DNA from: Pinus tabuliformis
Lineage: Eukaryota; Streptophyta; Pinopsida; Pinales; Pinaceae
DNA length: 64,000 bases
Direction: 5' to 3'
NCBI GenBank assembly: GCA_031772625.1
Contig: CM062818.1
Span: 1,283,326,277 to 1,283,390,276 of the forward strand
The translations under genes and the position numbers were made by a program. A model generated the notes under the pieces. It was given only the letters and a program-made list of their open reading frames with translations. It ran no database searches and was not told where the DNA came from. Shown here in pieces: positions 57,200 through 64,000 of this stretch (its first letter is position 1; each line of letters opens with the position of its first letter).

Positions 57200-57984
57200 T
57201 CTGCCCCCTATTGATGATTCTACTCGAAAGGGATTCTGGATTGCATTACATTTTTACTAATTTCCAGATATATAGGAAATGATAAGATATTCAAATCTTT
57301 CCAACCCAAGTTTATTAAAATACCAAGTTTGGAGATGAAGTTATGATGTGCTAAGAATCAATCCAATCTTTCAGTAACCCATGCATCTCTAAGCCTATTA
57401 TTTGACCATGCAGGTGAGATCTCAATAAGCTTTGAATCAATCCAACCCACTCATTTCAAAAAATCAATAAAATAATTTATCATTTGCTCCTCTCTAGTGT
57501 GGGAATCCCAATTTATACCTCGGTCAAGCGTGAAGTTAATGTCTTCCCACCATAATAATATTGTCACATTTCATACGGGAGAGTGAGCAAATATGGTCCC
57601 AAAAATTTTCCTTATCCTCACAAGGACCATAGAGATTCAATATATAAATTTCCTTATCCTCACAAGGACCATAAAGATTCAATATATGAAAATCCATATT
57701 AATCTCTCCACTATGAACAACGAGGACCAAAATTGACATCACTACAAAAGAAAATTTCAGTGTATCCTTGAAACCTAAGATTAAGCCTCTGAGGACACAA
57801 AAGAGTCAAGTCCAATAAATTGCCATCCTTTAATATATTTATGCAGAGTTTTAATTAATACATTTTCACGACCCATAGTCTCTTGAAGAAGGACCACATC
57901 TCAGGAATCTGCAACCAACCTTTTGAGGGAAAGGATTTCGGGCTTCCTTCCTAGCCCGTTTAAATTCAAAGATAAGATATTCAT
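57200..57984 (-). pseudogene. LINE ORF2: AP-like endonuclease
   Basis: ORF2 starts at an ATG (57984) with NILSLNLNGLGRKPEIL, then VVLLQETMGRENV, the usual start of plant L1 ORF2. ILNLYGPCEDKE appears twice because a 33-bp segment is duplicated (about 57600-57700). INFTLDRGINWDSHTREEQ gives the G-D-F-N region, and further on RLRDAWVTERLDWFLAHHNF. Frameshifts and stops occur throughout. The enzyme would nick genomic DNA to start integration. Confidence 0.8.
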
Positions 57985-58771
57985 GATAAAACGATAGATT
58001 GGGTATTCTCAGCTCTAAGGACCCCGAGAAAAAATCCTTTGTCTGCCTTGATGAATCTCTTTGATAGCGAGTTCTTAAGCAATTCGAATATGGTATTTTC
58101 TACCCACCTTTTCCATAGCCCTATCCAAAGGTACATCTAGTCCTAGATCCCTGAACATTTGTGCATTTTTTTGGGCCTAAGAAAATAGGGATAAAAACCA
58201 AAGGAAATGAGAAATTAGAGGCACATGGAATAGGAATAGAAGGGGCTTCCAGAAAAACAACCTCTAACCCAAAGGCTTGGCCCTTGTCAAACCAAAGGGC
58301 GAAGGAGAAGAGAAATATTATAGCACCAGACCTACGAGGAGGTATGGGGTGAGGGAATATTAGTGCTACAACTAAAATAAATGTTAGGACAAGTGGAAAA
58401 ATCCTTATCTGATAAATGAATAGTATGATAAGTCGAGTCCCAAATATGTTCAATCACGTCCCACTAAAAATTTGACATATCTAGATTAGCAAACACCTCC
58501 TAATACTTTGTAATATCCTGTGTTGGATTCACCTTCTCCAAAACAATAGGGATGGATAGGCCTCCAAGAATCAAAGACTCTTGAATTTTCTCCTGATTGA
58601 TAAGCGAACCCAAGCACATCCATCTCAATCACCATACTACTTCTCAAAATTCTTCCAACCCTCATTGTTTTCAAAATTTCCGAAAATACCAATGTGGGGC
58701 CTTTGAGTTGAACCATTCATAGGACTTGTCCCAACCCTCATAATCCCCCCACCACTAGAGATGGGGATATC
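57985..58771 (-). pseudogene. LINE ORF1 C-terminal part (decayed)
   Basis: Lies between the inverted-repeat insertion and ORF2. Frames are broken; one (58716-58486) stays open for 76 codons. It should hold the variable C-terminal tail of the ORF1 protein, but I cannot recognise a domain. The call rests on position between the ORF1 zinc knuckle and the ORF2 start. Confidence 0.45.
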
Positions 58772-59328
58772 CATTAGAGGAAATTTTAGCCTAAAAGTGA
58801 CCTCCTAAGGAAAAATAATAAAATAATAGTTATGAATTTTGGAGGGAAAAGAAGAAAAATATGTTTTTCATTGTATTTTTGACATATCTTCTTATAGGTT
58901 TACCAAATTTTCAATTGTATACACTCGTTGGATGCAGAATTAAATTTTTCATCTAACTAGTACCCATTATGAATACTTTTGAGAAGACCCACATTGATAA
59001 AAATTGAAGATACATTAAAAAAATGTGTTGAACACATTTTTTAATGTGCCTTTAATTTTTATCAATGTGGGTCTTCTCAAAAGTATGCATAATGGGTACT
59101 CGTTCGATGCAGAATTTAATTTCGTATCCAACAAGTGTATACACTTGAAATTTGGGTAAACCTATAAGGAGATAAGCCAAAAATACAATTAAAAAGAAAA
59201 TAATTTTCTTATTTTCCCTCCAAAATATTTACATGTACTTCTTTTTAAATTTAGAAGACTTTGATTGGTTTACATATTATGTACATGAAAATTTCATGGG
59301 CACTTTTAGGCTAAAATTTCCTCTAATG
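58772..59328. mobile_element. Long inverted-repeat (foldback/MITE-like) element
   Basis: The ends are a perfect 28-bp inverted repeat: 58772-58799 'cattagaggaaattttagcc...' and its complement at 59301-59328. The arms continue, with interruptions, to the centre near 59027, where 'cattaaaaaaatgtgttg' meets 'aacacattttttaatg'. The inner 150 bp of each arm (about 58875-59010 and 59035-59180) pair well, so the whole 557 bp could fold into one hairpin. There is no coding sequence. No clear target-site duplication is visible. It splits the LINE ORF1 relic. Confidence 0.85.
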
Positions 59329-59810
59329 ACTTTTTTTTATGGGAGGTGTAGCAAGAGTGTAGATTGTCATCAGATGTCTAACAATATGACAATGAAAACA
59401 TTTAAATGGAACATCAAGGTATTCTAATACCCAATTAAAAGTCATGTTGCATTAACAATTTGAATCGACTCAAAAAGTCCTTAACAAGCATCAATATTTA
59501 CTAGAATGTATGCTACAAAGCGAGGCCACATTCCCTGAAACCTAGATAACCAATAATGTATTTAATAATAGAATTTTTCAATTGCCAAAAAGCCCTCGGT
59601 TGAATTCTAATGGAATATTCGGTAGTTTGACCCATAACCACGCATCAAATAGTGGATGCCAGGGATTCAACCCAAGCATGTTATGGTTGAAGAACCACCT
59701 CTACACTAGAACCTTATATGCATCTTCCTTGCACCAAATGAAAAAATCATATCAACCTCGTGAAAGACCATGGAATTTAGGGAAATAACCCAAGATTGGG
59801 CTCTAATGAT
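59329..59810 (-). pseudogene. LINE ORF1: DUF4283 domain and CCHC knuckle
   Basis: Minus reading: GLSRG-stop-YDFFIWCKEDAYKVLV, RWFFNHNMLGLNPWHPLFDAW and LWVKLPNIPLEF, then RGLFGN. This is the second half of a DUF4283 domain (W-x-x-x-F-x-P, W-V-x-L-P-x-x-P-L-E-F). Then about 59410-59350 WVLEYLDVPFKCFHCHIVRHL, a zinc knuckle C-x2-C-x4-H whose last Cys has become Tyr. It is the same protein family as the relic at 16369-17350 but clearly a different copy. Confidence 0.75.
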
Positions 59811-60679
59811 CTTGAATCAGCTTGACTATCTGTAGTAAATTCATTGTGCAGCCAAAAAACTTAACGATAAGGGTTTTCCAACCCAAATGTACAACTTGTG
59901 CCAATTAAATATCCTTTCGCACCACAGTAAAACATTGAAGCCTTGCAAGAGAATGGTTCTTTACCATTTATTGTCTTTCCAGATAGGCGAAGAAATGGGA
60001 ACAAAACCCCGAAGAACATCCAGATCCAAATTAGATCCGACAAAACCCCTACGAAGACATGAAGTTTTTAACAAAGTCATGTTGTGCAAGAGTGTTAGCA
60101 TCCAGAACTGTCTTCGAAGAAGTACAAGCAATATACAATGTAGGATTTCCTCCTGCAAGGTTCACATATGAGGCTCTCGAACACGGTGAAAACTCACCAA
60201 CATGTCAGGCCCTCTAACATGGTGAAGACCCACTAGTCGAGGACTCCTGACAATTCAAATTCATAAATAGAGAACTATACCAATGGGGCACATTTCTACC
60301 CCCAAATTACCATGCAAAACCTCAATCCTGCATCACAAACGTGTCAATGAAGAACAAAATTATGGGCTTCTCACAACATATCATTGGAATAATCCACCAT
60401 TTGAATATCCTCAACAACAGGTTGGGGATTGGATTCGAGAGCTGAACGGAACTCCAAGTCGCATTAAACCTAATATGTCAATAGAGACAAAAGTATGAAT
60501 GCAGAAACCTTAATTCTCCACAACTCCAAGACCTCCACTCCCCAATGTTTCATTTGGTCTTGTGTAGGAAGATCGTATTTTGTAAAGGTTATTTAACCCT
60601 CCACAATTGCAAAGATTTTTTGTGAAGGTGTTTTTTGCATGTTTTATTAAGCCGATAAGTGTTCCTCTACAAGATTTGG
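59811..60679. other. Probable 5' part of the LINE and unassigned flank
   Basis: On minus, frames at 60158-59961 and 60043-59861 could be the N-terminal half of ORF1 (IWKDNKW and SCKASMFYCGAKG), but the match is weak. The plus frame 60283-60498 is unrecognised. The LINE 5' end cannot be located. Confidence 0.35.
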
Positions 60680-61460
60680 CTATGAAAATTCAACCAATCA
60701 CAGATCTCTATTTTCATCCTCTTCCTTTGAATAAAAAATTGACACGTGGCCAGTCAAGTTGAAGAGATTTTCTAGCAGGAATTTGTGTGCATTGCACTAT
60801 ATTGTTAATATGGTGATTATACTAGTCTTCAACATAGGGGAAGAGAGAACAGAGTTGTAGACATGGAGGAACGAACATGAGCTAGAGGGTTTGAGCGACG
60901 TGGTAGCCTCTTCAACCCATTCCAAGGAAATAATTCTTCACCCAAAGGTAAGTATAATTTGTATTGTTGGGGACATTTGTGATTTTCTATGAAGTTTGAT
61001 CTATTACCATATCTTGGAAAATAGTACTTGCATCATACCTTTTCCAACAAAATATGTTTTGTTTGATGTCTTTGCAAGTAATTGATGCAATGGAGTTGAA
61101 TGCTACATTGCTTGAAAAACCCCTTCCTCGTACATTAATGTTTGATTCCACGAAGGAAACTGATGTTGAAGAATCAATTGCAACACAAAACTTAGTTATG
61201 TCATTTGAAGATGGCTAGAAATTGAGAAATTTGGAAGATCATGAAGTTTCATAGTGGTCCATGTAGGTGAATATAAGCTCACCTTGTCCAGAGCAAGTTG
61301 ATGACTACGCTCCTGGAGAGAATGATGGGGACACCCATGCTAATGAATTTTCTAAAAAAGAGGTTAATGAATGTGATGAAGAAAATGGACTTATTGAAAA
61401 TCTAGAATGTGTAGAGATTTGTGAAGAATTAAGTAGGGTTTCAATGCATGATGAATTTGG
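60680..61460 (+). pseudogene. Exon-intron-exon block, copy A
   Basis: First of two tandem copies with a period of about 781 bp. It holds the end of an exon (…SSPK-type end at 60947), a GT donor in gtaagtataa at 60948, a 130-bp intron, and an acidic exon from about 61078 (ELNATLLEKPLPRTLMFDS, then TDVEESIA, then SPCPEQVDDYAPGENDGD, then ECDEENGLIENLECVE). The acceptor has changed from CAG to CAA, and stops occur after SFEDG and elsewhere, so this copy is inactive. I do not recognise the protein. Confidence 0.6.
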
Positions 61461-62400
61461 CTAAGAAAATTCAACCAATCTCAGATCTCTATTTTCATTC
61501 CCCTCCTTTGAATAAAAAATTGACATGTGGCCAGTAAATTCGAAGAGCTTTTCTAGCAAGAACTCGTGTGCACTGCATTGTATTGTTGATATGGTGATTG
61601 TACTAGTCTTCAACCTAGGGGGAGAGGGAATAAAGTTGCAGACATGGAGGAACAAACAAGAGCAAAAGGGTTTGAGTGATGCGGTAGCCTCTTCAACCCA
61701 TTCTAAGGAAATAATTCTTCGCCCAAAGGTAAGCATATTTTTTAATGTTGGGGACTTATGTGATTTTCTATGAAGTTTGATTTGTTACCATATCTTGGAA
61801 AATAATACTTGCATCATACCTTTTCCAACAAAATTGGTTTTGTTCGATGTCTTTGCAGGTACTTGATGCAGCAGAGTTAAATGCTACATTGTCTGAACAA
61901 CCTCTTCCTCGTACATTAATGTTTGATTCCACAGAGGAGACTAATGCTGAAGAATCAATTGCAACACCAAACATAGTTATGTCATTTGAAGATGACCAAA
62001 AATTGAGAAATTTGGAAGACGATGAAGTTTTAGTTATGTCATCTGAAGATGACTAGAAATTGAGAAATCTGGAAGACGATGAAGTTTCAAAGTGGTACAT
62101 GTATGTGAATATAAACTCGCCTTGTCCAAAGAAAGTTGATGACTATGCTCCCTGAGAGAATGATGGGGACACCCATGCTAATGAATTTTCTGAAAAAGAG
62201 GTTAATGAATATGATGAAGAAAATGAGCTTATTGAAAATCAAGAATGTGTAGAGATTTGTGAATAATTAAGTAGGGTTTCAGTGCATGATGATGATGTTC
62301 ACTTGGAAGGAATTCCTCCATTTGTTGGGAGACACACTCACTTTGTCTACAACATTGATGATGACCTGGAAGGAGTAGAAGGTTGGCAGGGGTTCTGACC
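61461..62400 (+). pseudogene. Exon-intron-exon block, copy B
   Basis: Second tandem copy. The first exon part ends HSKEIILRPK at 61728. The donor is gtaagc at 61729, the intron is 61729-61858 (130 bp) with a normal ttgcag acceptor, and the acidic exon starts VLDAAELNATLSEQPLPRTL. A 51-bp-scale internal duplication repeats MSFEDDQKLRNLEDDEV / MSSEDD…KLRNLEDDEV, where a TAG has arisen. The frame continues past the end of copy A into EGIPPFVGRHTHFVYNIDDDLEG before stopping. It may be the true 3' part of the gene. Confidence 0.6.
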
Positions 62401-62800
62401 ACCCCTGTTCAGGGGTGGGGTTTTTTATTTGATAATATACTTATGGGTAAGAAAGAGAGAGATATAGTTCATTCGTCACCTCCCGTCGAAATCCTTTTCC
62501 CATCCATCCATTCATTTCTTCAATCTTTCTTTTGTTTCCGCTACATTTTGGTGGGACGCTCTGCGCAGGTGTGGTCTAGCACCACTCAGCTCGGGATAAC
62601 ATGGTGAGTTTGGCTTCGTCTTGACTCATGCATTCTTTTAATTCTAGGCTTTCTTACCATATTTTTATATCATAGTACCTTCACTCCAAATGCAATGGAA
62701 ATTGAAGGTTGTTTATTATCTAATGCATATGAAAATTTATGGATATTTTTAAAGTTTATATTTTTGGTATGCAATTTTTCTTCACCAAGAAATCCAACCA
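62401..62800 (+). other. Possible leader exon and intron upstream of copy C
   Basis: Contains a short inverted repeat (ccacccctgttcaggggtgg at about 62401) followed by T's. Then comes a pyrimidine-rich stretch that may be a 5' leader. A potential donor 'atg|gtgagt' lies near 62603, and an acceptor-like 'caccaag' precedes the ATG at 62801. The assignment is speculative. Confidence 0.35.
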
Positions 62801-64000
62801 ATGGAAACTCCTCCTTCTGAAAGACAACAATCAAGAACTTCAAAATTTAGTTTTGTTAATAGTGTTGCAAATCCAGGTAATTTGTCACAATTCTGCATAG
62901 TAATTAGCATCAGACAATTCAGTTTAGGGTTTAAACTTTTAGCTCCAAAATTCTATCATGCATGTTCTTTGGGAAATGTCCTCAAATTTGATGGTTGACT
63001 TTGGGTGAAGGCTTTTTTCTGAGTGCTTCAATTTTTCTCAACAAGTTTATTTTCTTGTTTGTTCAGGAAAAGGAAGTGCCACAAGGATAAGTGGCAGTAG
63101 ACGTCGACCCCTTCTGGACCTCACAAATGATTCCCCTATTTTTGGCCTTGCTCTTGATAGGGATGACGAGCCAGAAACTCCTACACCTAATACTACACGT
63201 CGTTGCCTTCCTGATTGTGTATAGACACCTGGGACATGTGAGTCATTGCTCCACCACCAAGTGAGGTCCCTTTTGCAAAGGGTTGAAGCAGATACCCTTA
63301 AACTTGTTTCAAACCTTCAAAGCCTATGCCATCTAAATGATTATACACCCTCTCCAAGCAAAATTTTGGCCCCCACACCTGTAAATATACATGACTCTAT
63401 TGTTTTACCTAATCATTTTGCAAGTGGCAATTACAACTTGCTTTGAAATGAATCTGATTAAGCCATTGAGTCCAAAAAGGAATCCTCAATTGACTTTTCC
63501 AAGGAAATAACTCCTCGCCCAAAGGTAAGTATAATTTTTAATGTTGGGGACATCTGTGATTTTCTATGAATTTTGATTTGTTACCATATCTTGGAAAAAA
63601 ATACATGCATCATACCTTTGCCAACAAAATCCATTATGATTGATGTCTTTGGAGGTAATTGACGCAATGGAGTTGAATTCTACATCGTTTGAAAAAATCA
63701 TTCCTCGTACACTAATGTTTGATTCCACGGAGGAGACTGATGTTGAAGTGTCAATTGCATCACCAAGCTCATTTATCTCATCTCAAGATGACCATAAATT
63801 GAGAAATTTAGGAAATGATGATGTTTCAGAGTGGTCCACGCAGGGGAATATAAGCTCACGTTGTCCAGAGCAAGCTGATTACTATGCTTTAGGAGAGAAT
63901 GATGGGGATGCCCAAGCTGATGAATTTTCTAAAAAGGATGTTAATGAAGATGATGAAGAAAACGAGCATAATGAAAATCCAGAATTCTTAGAGCTTTGTG
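62801..64000 (+). pseudogene. Acidic plant gene with 5' exons, copy C (partial at window end)
   Basis: Exon 1 runs 62801-62876 from the ATG (METPPSERQQSRTSKFSFV). The intron is 62877-63066 (gtaatt...ttcag), and the split codon joins correctly. Exon 2 (63067-63524) encodes GSRRRPLLDLTNDSPIFGL, then PETPTPN, TPGTCESLLHHQVRSLLQ and ILAPTPVN. The intron is 63525-63654 (130 bp). Exon 3 is the acidic exon shared with copies A and B, and it runs off the window. Stops at 63232-63234, 63444-63446 and 63459-63461 make this copy a pseudogene unless the sequence is wrong there. The S/T-P sites and the RRPLLDLTNDSP block suggest a nuclear, perhaps cell-cycle-regulated protein. That is inference, and I cannot name the family. 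Confidence 0.6.

Noticed and set aside
58121..58453. A 110-codon minus ORF and the overlapping plus ORF 58161-58352
   Set aside because: Both lie in decayed LINE ORF1 sequence and cannot both be real. Neither shows a domain beyond composition.
62395..62440. Stem-loop followed by T's resembling a bacterial terminator
   Set aside because: The context is plant nuclear DNA. A short perfect inverted repeat next to T's is expected by chance and has no matching operon.

Overview
The window looks like intergenic nuclear DNA from a seed plant with a large, repeat-rich genome. The base composition is AT-rich, long-terminal-repeat (LTR) retrotransposons dominate and are nested in each other, plant-type L1 LINE relics carry a DUF4283 ORF1 and a C-terminal RNase H, and no intact conventional host gene is visible. 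The slow-decay landscape and the type of extra ORF in one element make me think of a gymnosperm, but that is a guess from style and not a demonstrated assignment. Nothing is bacterial, plastid-like or CRISPR-like.

Layout. 1-20.5 kb: a possible LTR end (1-313), an old LTR with an adjacent tRNA-Met-type primer site and a non-coding interior (about 2.4-5.8 kb), a TA microsatellite, three short tandem duplications, a NYN-domain ribonuclease pseudogene (11.96-12.43 kb, minus), tRNA-derived SINE-like copies with a SINE-tail satellite (13.9-15.4 kb), and a LINE ORF1 relic (16.4-17.65 kb, plus). 20.5-34.3 kb: two nested LTR elements, both on the minus strand. The outer one (20529-34286, target-site duplication ATTTT) is a non-coding LARD-like element with a Copia-style primer site. 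The inner one (22942-30901, target-site duplication TATCT) is a young Ty3/gypsy derivative with about 98.5% identical LTRs. It keeps only a gag-leader/integrase fusion ORF and an extra 519-codon ORF. 38.5-49.0 kb: a nearly full-length but inactivated Ty3/gypsy element on the minus strand in the order gag, protease, archaeal-type RNase H, reverse transcriptase, gypsy RNase H, integrase. A solo LTR is inserted in its gag. 49.5-50.0 kb: a 232-bp tandem duplication. 53.9-60.2 kb: a decayed full-length L1-type LINE on the minus strand (ORF1, endonuclease, RT, zinc finger, RNase H), interrupted in ORF1 by a roughly 557-bp long-inverted-repeat element. 60.7-64 kb: three copies of an exon-intron-exon block from an unrecognised acidic plant gene. 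The last copy is joined to its 5' exons and carries stop codons.

Most of the window is the product of successive transposition. The coding capacity that could still matter is in the inner element at 22.9-30.9 kb: an integrase with an intact DDE triad at canonical spacing and an undamaged extra ORF, flanked by near-identical LTRs, a clear primer-binding site and a polypurine tract. It lacks its own protease and reverse transcriptase, so any movement would need a helper. The most unusual architecture is the element at 38.5-49.0 kb, whose second, archaeal-type RNase H lies upstream of the reverse transcriptase.
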